NCBI RefSeq assembly: GCF_947179015.1
Contig: NZ_CAMXCM010000005.1
Coordinates: 57,785 to 121,784 of the forward strand
Length of the DNA stretch: 64,000 nucleotides
Origin: Commensalibacter communis
Lineage (GTDB): Bacteria; Pseudomonadota; Alphaproteobacteria; Acetobacterales; Acetobacteraceae
Direction of reading: 5' to 3'
Position 1 is the stretch's first letter. Every line of letters begins with the position of its first letter. The notes below the pieces were generated by a model. It did not search any database and was not told where the DNA came from. It saw nothing but the letters and a program-made list of their open reading frames with translations. The position numbers were made by a program, and so were the translations under genes. This document shows positions 55,517 through 64,000 of the stretch, one piece after another.

Positions 55517-56338
55517 CTATCGAATTGAGCGATCTGGCGCGTCAGCAAAGAAATCATCAGATACGTTGGGGCTTAAAGCAACCTGTGTATTTGTTTTTGA
55601 ATATCCTTTGGTGGTTGCTGCATCTGCAGACCATGTTTTGATATTGCGTTTTGGCGCTTTACGTTGTGTAGAAACATTCTGCGTTTCTACGTTTCGGCCA
55701 CCGTTTGGATAAATAAATCCATGGGTTGGGTAAATGCTACCAAAAGTGCTTTTATCACCATTGGTTGCAACACGAACCGCAGTCCAGTCATTATTTGGGG
55801 AAACGTCAATCACTGGGGTATTGCGGCTGATGCCTCTTTGTGCCCAATGAGATTGGTCAATAATAACCGTTCTAGAATCGACAACTTGTGTAACAACAGC
55901 AACGTGTCCATAAGGCATCTTACGAGTTGAGCGGAAGCTTAGAACACTGTTTGGTTCTGGTGTGTTTCCACGCTCATAAATACCTGCAGCGTTAGCCCAC
56001 CAATTTCCCGCATTTCCTGATAATTGAACATCAGAGGCAGAGCGTGCAAATGTTACACATTGGATGACGTGTCCACCACCGTGGCGATAACCTTTGTGTC
56101 TATAGCTTACTTTGCGTGTTTTAAAATGGCTATTTTTTTTAGAATGATGGTTGCTTTTGCTTGTTGCAGAAGCTTTTTGAACATGCACACCTGCATTTTT
56201 ATGGTGTGTTGTTTTTTTTGCATTATGATGTGTTGAACGTGCATGTGCATATGATGTTGAAAACACCATACATGAAAACATTAAAAGAAATGAGGTAAAT
56301 TTCGTTTTAGCATAATTATGCACGTAGACGTTTTTCAT
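55517..56338 (-). CDS. Secreted CHAP-domain peptidoglycan hydrolase-like protein
   Basis: About 273 residues. The signal peptide ends near SYAHARS. A 60-residue His/Lys/Ser-rich linker follows (HHNAKKTTHHKNAGVH, NHHSKKNSHFKTRK), then a CHAP domain (about 85-200) with Cys in GGHVIQCVTFARSASDV, His in MPYGHVAVVTQV and an Asn/Asp-containing third position. The C-terminal tail is Thr/Lys-rich and disordered. CHAP enzymes cut peptidoglycan peptide or amide bonds. The ATG at 56338 follows AGGG by six bases and is preferred to an in-frame TTG two codons upstream. The very His-rich linker could bind metal or the wall. Confidence 0.88.
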   Translation of the reverse strand: MKNVYVHNYAKTKFTSFLLMFSCMVFSTSYAHARSTHHNAKKTTHHKNAGVHVQKASATSKSNHHSKKNSHFKTRKVSYRHKGYRHGGGHVIQCVTFARSASDVQLSGNAGNWWANAAGIYERGNTPEPNSVLSFRSTRKMPYGHVAVVTQVVDSRTVIIDQSHWAQRGISRNTPVIDVSPNNDWTAVRVATNGDKSTFGSIYPTHGFIYPNGGRNVETQNVSTQRKAPKRNIKTWSADAATTKGYSKTNTQVALSPNVSDDFFADAPDRSIR

Positions 56339-56601
56339 CGGCAACCCTAAATTATTTATCTAAATTGTGGAAATGTAGTTATTTTTTACGGGTCATGATT
56401 GTCTGGGTCAAGATAAAATGTTGATCTAATGATTTTTTTCTAGTTTTTGAAGATGTTGTGTGTTTTTTTGATGTAATGAAGCAACAAACATAGTTGAACA
56501 TATATTTCAAATAGATCATTCATATTATTATTTTATTAAGCCAAGGACGTTATCTATGGTAAGAGCTATAGAAAGATTTCTATATTAGTGGAGTATATCT
56601 A

Positions 56602-57276
56602 TTGTTCCTTTCAATTGCATCTCTGAGAATAGAGATTATGCCAGTTACCATGTTGCGCCAGAACTGTATGATGGTGTGGGATCAGAATATTAAAAAAGGT
56701 ATTATTAGTGACCCTGGTGGCGATTTATCCTTTGTTATCGAGACTATTGAAGCAGACGATGTGGACATACAAGCCATTTTATTAACCCATGGTCATTTTG
56801 ATCACGTTGGTGTCACCACAGCTTTACAACAATATTTACAAGAAAAATATAAAAGAGAAATTCCTATTTTGGGGCCGGGCATCGAAGATCAATTTTTATT
56901 AGAAAAAGTCGCAAAAGATGCAGCAAGTTTCGGCACCAGTGCAGAACATGTTCAGAATGTAAACCCAACTCGGTTTTTAAAAGATCAAGAAATTTTATCG
57001 TTTGAGGGTATGGAATTTGAAGTTTTGCATGTCCCAGGTCATACTCCAGGTCATGTGGTTTTTTATGAAGCCAAAGCGCGTTTTATGATTACAGGGGATG
57101 TTTTATTCAAAGGGACGATTGGACGTGCTGATTTCCCTTATGGAAATGGGAAATTGTTGATACAAACAATTAAAGACAAATTGTTACCTTTGGGTGATGA
57201 TGTTTATGTGCTGCCTGGTCATGGTATCGGCAGTACGATTGGTTATGAAAAATTGAATAATCCATTTTTGATTTAA
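56602..57276 (+). CDS. Metallo-beta-lactamase-fold hydrolase (glyoxalase II-like)
   Basis: A 224-residue MBL-fold enzyme. The metal motif is LLTHGHFDHVGVTTAL (HxHxDH), followed by HVPGHTPGHVVFY, TGDVLFKGTIGRADFP and VLPGHGIGSTIG. It is of the YcbL type and probably hydrolyses thioesters. The TTG at 56602 is chosen because GTGGAG lies eight bases before it and because the N-terminal strand LRIEIMPVTMLRQNCMMVWD is needed for the fold; an ATG at 56638 cuts into that strand. Confidence 0.9.
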   Translation: MFLSIASLRIEIMPVTMLRQNCMMVWDQNIKKGIISDPGGDLSFVIETIEADDVDIQAILLTHGHFDHVGVTTALQQYLQEKYKREIPILGPGIEDQFLLEKVAKDAASFGTSAEHVQNVNPTRFLKDQEILSFEGMEFEVLHVPGHTPGHVVFYEAKARFMITGDVLFKGTIGRADFPYGNGKLLIQTIKDKLLPLGDDVYVLPGHGIGSTIGYEKLNNPFLI

Positions 57277-57292
57277 AGAAAGAAATAGAACA

Positions 57293-57847
57293 GTGAAAAA
57301 GCATTTTATACCTTTGGCCTTGGCCTCTGTAATGGTAATGAATTTTGGTAATGTTTCTGTTACGATGGCAGAGTCTATCGAACATGATATTACAAAAGCT
57401 CAACCTGAATTAGCAAAGCAGCCTCTGACTATTGTGACAAAAAACGGTCAAAAACACGAATTTTCAGTTGAAATTGCCAAGACCCCAATGCAACAAGAAG
57501 TTGGTGAAATGTTTAGAACAAGCATTCCAGAAAATGGCGGAATGTTATTTGTTTGGCCAGCTCCGCAAGTCAGCAATATGTGGATGAAAAATACAGTAGT
57601 GCCTTTGGATATGGTTTTTATTGATATGAACCATTACATTAGAGCCATTGCAGAAAATACAGTTCCTTACAGTTTAGCCCCTATTAGTAGTCAGGGTGCA
57701 GTGATTGCAACATTAGAGTTACAAGGCGGAATTACAGAGAAATTAGGCATTACAGTAGGTGATAAAATTGAAAGCCCTGCTTTCGATGCACCTAAGACAA
57801 TTACGGAAAAGAAGTCTGTTGTTAAACAAGAGAATAAAAAGAAATAG
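57293..57847 (+). CDS. DUF192-family exported protein
   Basis: A 184-residue protein with a signal peptide (about residues 1-25, MKKHFIPLALASVMVMNF) and a DUF192 domain: VEIAKTPMQQEVGEMFRTSI, MLFVWPAPQVSNMWMKNTVVPLDMVFI and GAVIATLELQGG. The start is GTG. DUF192 proteins are small, often secreted, and of unknown function. It follows the MBL gene by 16 bases and is probably co-transcribed with it. Confidence 0.92.
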   Translation: MKKHFIPLALASVMVMNFGNVSVTMAESIEHDITKAQPELAKQPLTIVTKNGQKHEFSVEIAKTPMQQEVGEMFRTSIPENGGMLFVWPAPQVSNMWMKNTVVPLDMVFIDMNHYIRAIAENTVPYSLAPISSQGAVIATLELQGGITEKLGITVGDKIESPAFDAPKTITEKKSVVKQENKKK

Positions 57848-57860
57848 AATCATTTAAAAT

Positions 57861-57903
57861 AAAAAAAGAACCTTTGTAATTTTTATACAAAGATTCTTTT
57901 TGA
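57861..57903. terminator. Bidirectional terminator between DUF192 gene and dps
   Basis: CTTTGTA (57872-57878) pairs with TACAAAG (57886-57892), extended after one mismatch by AAAAGAA/TTCTTTT, with A and T tracts on both sides. Confidence 0.85.
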
Positions 57904-57924
57904 TTGCCAAAGTTGGTTGACGAC

Positions 57925-58419
57925 CTATTTAACTGGTTTATGAGCCTCTAAGAACCATAATTGTTTATCGAGTGCTCTTGAAATCCCGGTGAATAAATCA
58001 GCAGTATCTGCATCGCCAGCTTCATCAGCTTCATCGATAGCTTTACGAACTGCATTTGCAAATGTGCCGTAACGTTCAATCAAAGCTTCAATATGATCTT
58101 CAACTTTAACGATGTTAGTCGGATAAGCGGCAATTTTTGAGGTATGAGCAATATCTTGAGAAGTTCCAAAAGCCGTTCCACCAAGAGCTGTAATACGTTC
58201 AGCCATATCATCGTTAAATGCGTCTAGCTCTCCACGGAAACCATCAACCATTTCATGAACGCCGATGAATTGAGGGCCTTTCATATTCCAGTGTGCTTGT
58301 TTGGTTAGCAATGCCACATCAAGACCGTCTGCAAGACGTTCGTTCAATAATTGAATAACGACTGTTTTGGTATTAGAGGGAAGGTTGTTTAATGTAGGAT
58401 ATAATTTAGTTTTAGGCAT
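57925..58419 (-). CDS. dps: DNA starvation/stationary phase protection protein Dps
   Basis: Ferritin-like dodecamer that stores iron and protects DNA from peroxide. It has 164 residues. The ferroxidase ligands lie in TKQAHWNMKGPQFIGVHEM and DAFNDDMAERITALGGTAFG. The ATG at 58419 has a strong AAGGAG ten bases upstream; eight in-frame codons before it are not needed. It stands alone and faces the DUF192 gene across a terminator. Confidence 0.95.
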   Translation of the reverse strand: MPKTKLYPTLNNLPSNTKTVVIQLLNERLADGLDVALLTKQAHWNMKGPQFIGVHEMVDGFRGELDAFNDDMAERITALGGTAFGTSQDIAHTSKIAAYPTNIVKVEDHIEALIERYGTFANAVRKAIDEADEAGDADTADLFTGISRALDKQLWFLEAHKPVK

Positions 58420-58627
58420 AAATAGATCTCCTTTAAATAACATGTATTAAGGATATGTATATTTTACTTGAAATTCAATAGTAAAATATATTTTTATTAT
58501 TCATGATACTTATCGATTTAAATATAAATAAGCATGATTGATAATATTAATTAATTTAATATTTTATTAATAATTATTAATAAAATAATACAATATAATA
58601 TAACGGTCACATTGAAGGCAGGGTAAC

Positions 58628-58885
58628 ATGCAAATCATATTTCCACATTGGTATGATGATTTATACGAGTTTGAATCTGAGGCTAAGGGCTGTTTACTTA
58701 ATTTTACAATTATTGTGGATCATCAAGAGTTTTATATAAATTTTTACGACAGTGCACGTTTTGGACAAGAATGTGAAGTAGAGATCAAAACGAATGGATA
58801 TTTTCAAGATTCTAAGGCAGTTATTTTAGAAAAAGTGAATAAAGCAAATATCCAATATTATTTCGAGAAATTTATAATGCTTTGA
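58628..58885 (+). CDS. Small unknown protein in the SUKH island
   Basis: An 85-residue acidic protein without signal peptide (IIFPHWYDDLYEFESEAKG, FTIIVDHQEFYINFYDSARF). It lies 14 bases into the 3' end of the SUKH gene on the opposite strand. A GC-poor 184-base region precedes it. AGGCAGGG lies about five bases before the ATG. No family recognised; position and composition are consistent with a small immunity-type protein. Confidence 0.6.
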   Translation: MQIIFPHWYDDLYEFESEAKGCLLNFTIIVDHQEFYINFYDSARFGQECEVEIKTNGYFQDSKAVILEKVNKANIQYYFEKFIML

Positions 58886-59354
58886 TGATTCCTTTTTTCC
58901 AATAGTCGATATGTTCTTGAAATAATCTAAGGATATTCTTGCTAAATAAAGAATCTTCTTGGATATTTCTGCCTTCACAATAATTATAAATGATAGGGTC
59001 ATCCATATAAGGTTTGGTGATAAAGAATTCGCCTGCGTACCCTTGGTGTAAAAGTATAGCGAATAAATGATCGGGTGGAGTGATATTATTTTCATGAAGT
59101 AACTCGATGAATCCTTGGGTAATATTATCTGAACCTATGAGGCAATCATAATAAGCATCGCTCCCTAAAAAGAGAGTTCCTGCGGTTACACCAAAATAAC
59201 GTAAATATATTTTATAAAATGTGGGTAATTGAATTTTATGAAAGGCTTCTAGCTCTCGAATCTGTTCTTTTGTGCAACCTATAACTTCGGCATTATGTTG
59301 CGTCAATAAGGCTGAATATTGCTCGAGTTTTTGGATAAAGTCTTGTTCGTCCAT
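58872..59354 (-). CDS. SMI1/KNR4 (SUKH)-family protein, immunity-type
   Basis: A 160-residue SUKH protein. It shows the N-terminal VIGCTKEQIRELEAFHKIQL followed by PTFYKIYLRYFG, then a short strand with GSDAYYD and the C-terminal LLHQGYAGEFFITK and EGRNIQEDSLFSKNI. In bacteria this fold is mostly found in immunity proteins that neutralise polymorphic nuclease or other toxins. No toxin gene is adjacent within the window. Convergent overlap of 14 bases with the gene at 58628. Confidence 0.82.
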   Translation of the reverse strand: MDEQDFIQKLEQYSALLTQHNAEVIGCTKEQIRELEAFHKIQLPTFYKIYLRYFGVTAGTLFLGSDAYYDCLIGSDNITQGFIELLHENNITPPDHLFAILLHQGYAGEFFITKPYMDDPIIYNYCEGRNIQEDSLFSKNILRLFQEHIDYWKKGIIKAL

Positions 59355-59458
59355 GAGTGATTTGACCTTGGTCTATAGATAAGCATTATAACAAATTTCT
59401 GGTCGATCTTCTATTTGGCAATTTTAATCATCGAATAGGTGATGCCATAATATAGACT

Positions 59459-60259
59459 TCAAATCGATTGTTTGATCGTTATAAAGCTATTATTTTCTTC
59501 ATTGTAAAAAATATAGAGTTGTGTTTCATCATGAAATAGTGGGGAAATACTGAGTTGATCGATAAAAATAAGTGGTTTATCATTCTCAATAGGCCAGAAT
59601 GTATCTTGTAACCAGCGTGGTGGTTTTTTCAAAAAATGAAAATGTTCTTTGATTTTTTGTTTTAACGCCCACTCTAATTCTTTTCCTGTTTTACCTGGTA
59701 TCTCAGCAAGTAGTTTTTGAAAGCAAGATTCTGGTATCTGTAACCATTTAGGCTGGATTTTAAGATATATATCAAAATTACTATTTGTTGTTTTTGATTG
59801 GTTAAACGATATTCCCTTTTTTGTTAAATAGAGGGAAAGCGTATGAGTTGCATCGAGTATGCCACCGGCATGATTTAAATCTAACGACAGTAAATATAAA
59901 TAAAGCGTCCCTATTTGATCTATGTAGGGGGCAATATGAATAGGCTCGGATAATAGTTTTTCTAAATCTGGGTTATGATACAGCTCGTTGATAAACTCAG
60001 AGGAAGAAAGAGTGCCTTCTACATAAGCAATAATTATTTCTATCGGGGAATTTAGCCTAGTATTTTGGGTCATTGCTGCATAATACCATTTTCGTATATC
60101 AGAATGAAGTAAAGAGAGAAGATCTTCAAAATATCGTTTCAAATCGCACCATCTTATCATTGTTTGTTGGACGATAAAATAGGATAATGTTCGTGTATAG
60201 TATCTAATCAATGATCTGGAAACGTCGAAATATGAGTATCTTATAACCACATCATCCAA
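59459..60259 (-). CDS. Unknown protein, immunity-like two-part architecture
   Basis: A 266-residue protein. The middle (IEIIIAYVEGTLSSSEFINE then LYHNPDLEKLL, about residues 72-105) and the C-terminal part (PPRWLQDTFWPIENDKPLIF then FHDETQLYIFYNEE) resemble proteins found next to SUKH and other immunity genes; I do not know a formal family name. The start is TTG at 60259 with GGAG only four bases upstream; later Met codons (60160, 60073) lack a ribosome site, so the first 62 residues are less certain. It lies 104 bases from the SUKH gene on the same strand. Confidence 0.65.
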   Translation of the reverse strand: MDDVVIRYSYFDVSRSLIRYYTRTLSYFIVQQTMIRWCDLKRYFEDLLSLLHSDIRKWYYAAMTQNTRLNSPIEIIIAYVEGTLSSSEFINELYHNPDLEKLLSEPIHIAPYIDQIGTLYLYLLSLDLNHAGGILDATHTLSLYLTKKGISFNQSKTTNSNFDIYLKIQPKWLQIPESCFQKLLAEIPGKTGKELEWALKQKIKEHFHFLKKPPRWLQDTFWPIENDKPLIFIDQLSISPLFHDETQLYIFYNEENNSFITIKQSI

Positions 60260-60752
60260 TTTTCTCCGAAAAGTTTATGGTTTTTTATTTGAATAGAATT
60301 GGGGTACCAATGACATAGAAATGAAAGGAAAAAAACAGGTTTACGGCTTAATATATAATAATGTCTGTCTTTGAATTTCGTCGAACACTGAATCCCAGTA
60401 AAGTGTTGATAAATCTTTTATAATATAATGAGTTATCATTTTAAATATTATTCGATATATTTAAGATTGTTTTGTAGTAAGTTTCCCTTAATTTTTCACC
60501 AAGAGTAAAATATTGTCTTCAAGTTGTATTTGTATGGTGACATGCTGCTTAATTCTTTATTTTCAAATGAGTTAAACAAAAATGTTGTGTTGCGTTATTT
60601 ATGAATAAAAGCGTTTAAAAAATAAAAGATGTGTAACTATAACCGCACGATAGATAATAATATATATAAATGATAATTTCACAGTGACAATTTGCTATAT
60701 TTTGTTAAAACAAATAGATTGAATCTAGTAAAATAATTATAGGATATCGAGT
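60260..60752. other. Long AT-rich intergenic region upstream of the epimerase
   Basis: 493 bases between divergent genes. Nothing gene-like beyond a 20-codon frame at 60361-60423 without a ribosome site. It presumably holds two promoters; no repeats, RNA gene or terminator recognised. Confidence 0.4.
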
Positions 60753-61724
60753 GTGGTTTTTTTGGTAACAGGTGCGGGTGGATTTATTGGATTTCATCTT
60801 TCTAAAGCGCTGTTGGCACGTGGTGAAACCGTTATTGGTATCGATAATCTAAATGATTATTATTCTCCAACCTTAAAGCAAGCACGTTGCGATCAATTAA
60901 AACAGTCGAAGGGTTTCATATTTTACCATGCAGATATTACAGATGTATCTGCTTTGGAAGTAATTGTTCAAAATCACCCAGATATTCAGATTATTTTTAA
61001 TCTAGCTGCTCAAGCTGGCGTAAGGTATTCCTTAGAAAACCCTTATGCGTATATTCAAACCAATGTGATGGGACAAGTCGCTATTTTAGAGATGGCTCGT
61101 CAGCTCCCCAACTTACAAAGAATTTTTTATGCTTCATCTTCATCTGTTTATGGATTAAATAAAAAATTACCGTTTAGTGAAGCAGATAGAGTAGATTGCC
61201 CAAGTTCCGTTTACGCAGCATCTAAGCAATCTGCTGAACTTTTGTCGTTCACTTATTATCATTTATATGGATTAAAACAAACAGGGTTACGCTTTTTTAC
61301 AGTTTATGGACCTTGGGGCAGACCAGATATGGCATATTATCTTTTTGCCAAAGCCATTACTGAAGATAAACCAATTACTTTATATACAGGTCAAAATCTC
61401 TCCAGAGATTTTACGTATATTGATGATGTTGTTGATGCACTACTCAGTTTGTTAGAATGTTCTCACTTAGAGGATTACGGGATTTTTAATATTGGCAATA
61501 GTCGCCAGGAAAAAGTTGAGCATCTTGTTTCTTGTTTAGAAGAAAATATTGGTAAAAAAGCAATTATTAATTACATTACTCGTCCCGGAACGGATATAGA
61601 AGCAACCTTATCTGATATCAGTGCAATATACAACGTCACAGGTTGGTCACCTAGAACGAAATTATCGGACGGCGTAAGGTTGTTTACTAATTGGTTAAAA
61701 TTGTATAATGGTTTTTTTTGTTAA
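60753..61724 (+). CDS. NAD-dependent epimerase, UDP-glucuronate 4-epimerase-like
   Basis: A 323-residue extended short-chain dehydrogenase. It has LVTGAGGFIGFHLSKALL at the N-terminus, IDNLNDYYSPTLKQAR (typical of UDP-glucuronate 4-epimerases), the catalytic YAASKQSAELL and TVYGPWGRPDMAYY. It probably makes UDP-galacturonate for surface polysaccharide. The start is GTG with AGGA eight bases upstream. A GT92-like glycosyltransferase gene follows 110 bases later, consistent with a shared glycan role. Confidence 0.88.
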   Translation: MVFLVTGAGGFIGFHLSKALLARGETVIGIDNLNDYYSPTLKQARCDQLKQSKGFIFYHADITDVSALEVIVQNHPDIQIIFNLAAQAGVRYSLENPYAYIQTNVMGQVAILEMARQLPNLQRIFYASSSSVYGLNKKLPFSEADRVDCPSSVYAASKQSAELLSFTYYHLYGLKQTGLRFFTVYGPWGRPDMAYYLFAKAITEDKPITLYTGQNLSRDFTYIDDVVDALLSLLECSHLEDYGIFNIGNSRQEKVEHLVSCLEENIGKKAIINYITRPGTDIEATLSDISAIYNVTGWSPRTKLSDGVRLFTNWLKLYNGFFC

Positions 61725-61834
61725 CACTTGGCGTGACTTACGTTGGTTGCAAGGAAAATAAGTTGTCATTTTTATTTAAAAAAGCGTATATTACGCGTCT
61801 TAGATTTATATTATACTATGGGGTTCAGAGTTAG

Positions 61835-63715
61835 ATGCAAGCTTTTTATTTAAAAAATTCCGAAGGTAGTTATTTGTCTGCAATAACTAGTAAAGATCAT
61901 TATGGAAGAGAACAATATGGAAAAATTTGTGTAGCTTCTGAAGAGCATGGTGTTGCGAAAATAATAGCTTTTTGTTTAAACAGATATCCAGGTATTTTAT
62001 TTTTGTTTTCTGAAGATGGTGATCTCCCCATGTTGCTAGGAGACAGGCCATTTGCATCTAAAATCTTTCCTGTCGGGATTGAGGGGGGGTATTCTCCTCA
62101 TACTGTATCGCTATATGATTTACAAGACCACTCTTGGATCTCTATTCCTCCATTATCGACAGAAGCAGATCTAGGAGGATTAAGAGTTTCTTATGGCTTA
62201 CATTTGTGTCGTATGGTTGATCAAAAATTATCTTGGGAAGAGATATCTTTAGAGGTTGCAGAATATAATAGTATTTCAGCCAATTTAAAAGATTACTTTT
62301 TATATTTAAATGAAGTTTTTGATAGATTGCCTGGGCTTCAGTTTGTAAAGAGAATACTTGAATCTCGTTGTCCTAATGATTTTAAAATTGATATTATTAA
62401 TATGTATTACCCTTTTTTAGGGGTCAAAGATCTTAACGAAATATCCTATGAAATGCAGAATTCTGTGGATTTTAGAAAAGATTTTGTAGAAGTTTTTTGC
62501 GATGACTATTGGGTAAAGAATGCTTTGAATCCGTTGCTGGATTGGCAAGAAAATAGGCAAGGCAGACAAATTATAGAATGTAATCAGGTGTTTGATGTTT
62601 TACAAAAACATTTTACAAAGCATGAATTTTCTTCTTTTACTCATGCGGTGAATTGTGCCTATAGACGTATTATCGAACCACGTAAAAGAACATGTGTGGT
62701 GACAACGGTAAGAAACGAAGGAACGTCGATTTTAGAGTGGCTAGCTTGGCATCGCAAACTTGGTTTTGAGCACTTCTTTGTTTTTAGTAATAATAATGAT
62801 GATGGTTCCGATGCCCTATTGCAGGCTTTGGCAGAAGCTAACGTTATTACTTGGATTAAAAATGAAATGGGAAATGATGTCAGACCTCAGGCTAAGGTTT
62901 GTAACTATACATTTTCTTCACTTCCTGAAATATTAGATTATGAATGGGCTCTTTTGCTGGACGTTGATGAATTCCTGTCAATCAATCGTGATAGTTTTAA
63001 AAACATCCATGATTTATTGAAATGGATTGAAAGAAACGAAGTCGATGCAGTTGGTTTTAATTGGCAGTATACTTGCTCTAGTAATCTGATGGATTATAAA
63101 AAAGACTTTGTTACAAAGCGTATTCAATATTTTATCAACGAAGATGTGATAGGATTGGCGAATAATCTGATAAAAAGTATGTCAAAACCACGGTATATGA
63201 TTAGTTCGGGAGCCCATTATGCGGTTTGGAGCGCTAAATATCATGCAACTTATCGTTTGATACAAGGTGATATTCATCGTTTTGCGCATAACTCTGGGAA
63301 TTATTCTGATGATCCTATGTGGGCAGATCATAATCATAGAGGGATAGCAAACGTAATTCATTATCACTTTAAATCAGCAAAAGAATTTCTGCTTCGTTTA
63401 TATCGTGGTGATGTTTTAGATGCTTACTCAGATAGCCCTGTGGATATGAGCTTATTCAAAGAGCATACTATTGATACCTTCAATCAGCAACATATGAAAT
63501 ATGGAGCTAAGATTTTGGAAAATTATCTTTTTAAAGAATATGAACTTCAAGAGGTCGTAGATCAGCTATTAAGTTTGCCTAAGGTAGATCAGGCATATCA
63601 GCAGATCCTTAGGATTACAGATGATCGTGTTACAAATATGTTGAACTTTATGTTAGAAAATCAAGAGCAATTAGGGCATAATGCAAAGCAGCTATTAAAA
63701 TTCATTCAAGAGTAA
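61835..63715 (+). CDS. Glycosyltransferase, GT92/GT2-like, with large N-terminal domain
   Basis: A 626-residue protein. The catalytic domain (about residues 286-530) shows TCVVTTVRNEGTSILEWLAW, the GFEHFFVFSNNNDDGSD region and the DxD-type motif LLLDVDEFLSI. It is followed by SGAHYAVW, typical of GT92/DUF23 family enzymes. The N-terminal 280 residues form an unknown, cysteine-poor domain. It is followed by a strong terminator. Probably adds sugars to a surface glycan or glycoprotein. Confidence 0.85.
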   Translation: MQAFYLKNSEGSYLSAITSKDHYGREQYGKICVASEEHGVAKIIAFCLNRYPGILFLFSEDGDLPMLLGDRPFASKIFPVGIEGGYSPHTVSLYDLQDHSWISIPPLSTEADLGGLRVSYGLHLCRMVDQKLSWEEISLEVAEYNSISANLKDYFLYLNEVFDRLPGLQFVKRILESRCPNDFKIDIINMYYPFLGVKDLNEISYEMQNSVDFRKDFVEVFCDDYWVKNALNPLLDWQENRQGRQIIECNQVFDVLQKHFTKHEFSSFTHAVNCAYRRIIEPRKRTCVVTTVRNEGTSILEWLAWHRKLGFEHFFVFSNNNDDGSDALLQALAEANVITWIKNEMGNDVRPQAKVCNYTFSSLPEILDYEWALLLDVDEFLSINRDSFKNIHDLLKWIERNEVDAVGFNWQYTCSSNLMDYKKDFVTKRIQYFINEDVIGLANNLIKSMSKPRYMISSGAHYAVWSAKYHATYRLIQGDIHRFAHNSGNYSDDPMWADHNHRGIANVIHYHFKSAKEFLLRLYRGDVLDAYSDSPVDMSLFKEHTIDTFNQQHMKYGAKILENYLFKEYELQEVVDQLLSLPKVDQAYQQILRITDDRVTNMLNFMLENQEQLGHNAKQLLKFIQE

Positions 63716-63726
63716 ATCTTATTTTT

Positions 63727-63762
63727 AATAACCCCATCATTTAATGTGATGGGGTTTTTTCT
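63727..63762 (+). terminator. Terminator after the GT92-like gene
   Basis: Perfect 9-bp stem ACCCCATCA (63731-63739) / TGATGGGGT (63747-63755) followed by a T run. Confidence 0.92.
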
Positions 63763-63901
63763 TTTGTGTATTCCACTGTATATTTTATATTTAGCAGATT
63801 CCTGTTGTTCTGTATTTTCAATGATTTTTTATAAGTATATGGGATAATTAATTTTTTTATATTTAAGGAAAAGTTTTAATTTTTTTAAGAGAATCTTATT
63901 G

Positions 63902-63934
63902 ACGCTTCTATTCAATTTGTATAGAAGTGTTTTT
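63902..63934 (+). terminator. Hairpin with T tract near the right edge
   Basis: ACGCTTCTAT (63902-63911) pairs with ATAGAAGTGT (63921-63930, one G-T pair), followed by four T. It may terminate a short RNA or be a second terminator after the GT92-like gene; no gene is seen in the 285 bases to the window end. Confidence 0.5.
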
Positions 63935-64000
63935 ACCGGAGCGGTGGTTAAGAAAACTTCTTGAGTTTGTTTAGTTGCTGTGTTAGGTTGTAGTTTCCGA

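Noticed and set aside
60361..60423. 20-codon open frame in the gap before the epimerase
   Set aside because: No ribosome site, no recognisable product and very short; kept out of the gene list.

Overview
The window is an AT-rich stretch of bacterial chromosome from an alphaproteobacterium, most likely an acetic acid bacterium (Acetobacteraceae). Supporting signs are a C4-type 5-aminolevulinate synthase, an NDUFA12-type complex I accessory protein next to MlaD and a DUF2155 protein, the lgt-midA-pgeF operon, UbiK, and many proteins with acetic-acid-bacterial character. The low GC content and the mix of secreted and surface functions suggest an insect-associated genus such as Commensalibacter. 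The genus is an inference, because no 16S gene is present.

Layout. 1-9350: the 3' end of ftsY, recA, a gamma-glutamyltransferase-like lipoprotein, a DsbA-like protein, hemA with a small lipoprotein gene, and the gap-pgk pair. 9487-16064: an accessory-looking stretch with a quinol-dependent nitric oxide reductase, a GIY-YIG nuclease, a marR-membrane protein unit behind a striking 51-bp perfect palindrome, a nitrilase-family amidohydrolase and an amino acid permease. 16141-22991: RidA with a shortened class II ribonucleotide reductase-like protein, the NDUFA12-mlaD-small ORF-DUF2155 operon, dsbB and nadE. 23056-40393: an accessory surface and secretion region with two Sel1-repeat proteins, a periplasmic protein, a 1033-residue glycosyltransferase, two paralogous RTX-like secreted repeat proteins, a 924-residue glycosyltransferase, a membrane-anchored Tae4-like amidase, a RgpF-type protein, a SulP transporter, a YgjP metalloprotease, a phosphoesterase and a small double-glycine-leader (bacteriocin-like) peptide.

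40698-57847 is mostly core housekeeping. It holds tRNA-Gln, a TetR/COQ9-like regulator, proC, csaA and ubiK, then on the other strand hldD-lgt-midA-pgeF-lipoprotein-prs-phosphatase. A frameshifted unknown gene follows, then rplY-pth-ychF-proA-nadD-rsfS-rlmH, a CHAP hydrolase, an MBL hydrolase and a DUF192 protein. 57925-64000: dps, a small island with a SUKH immunity-like protein and two unknown genes, a UDP-glucuronate 4-epimerase-like gene and a GT92-like glycosyltransferase.

The most unusual material is: (a) two RTX-like proteins bracketed by very large coiled-coil glycosyltransferases, possibly a dedicated secreted-glycoprotein system; (b) scattered interbacterial-competition parts (Tae4-like amidase, double-glycine peptide, SUKH protein) without their usual partners; (c) the long palindrome at marR; (d) catalytically altered homologues of gamma-glutamyltransferase and class II ribonucleotide reductase.
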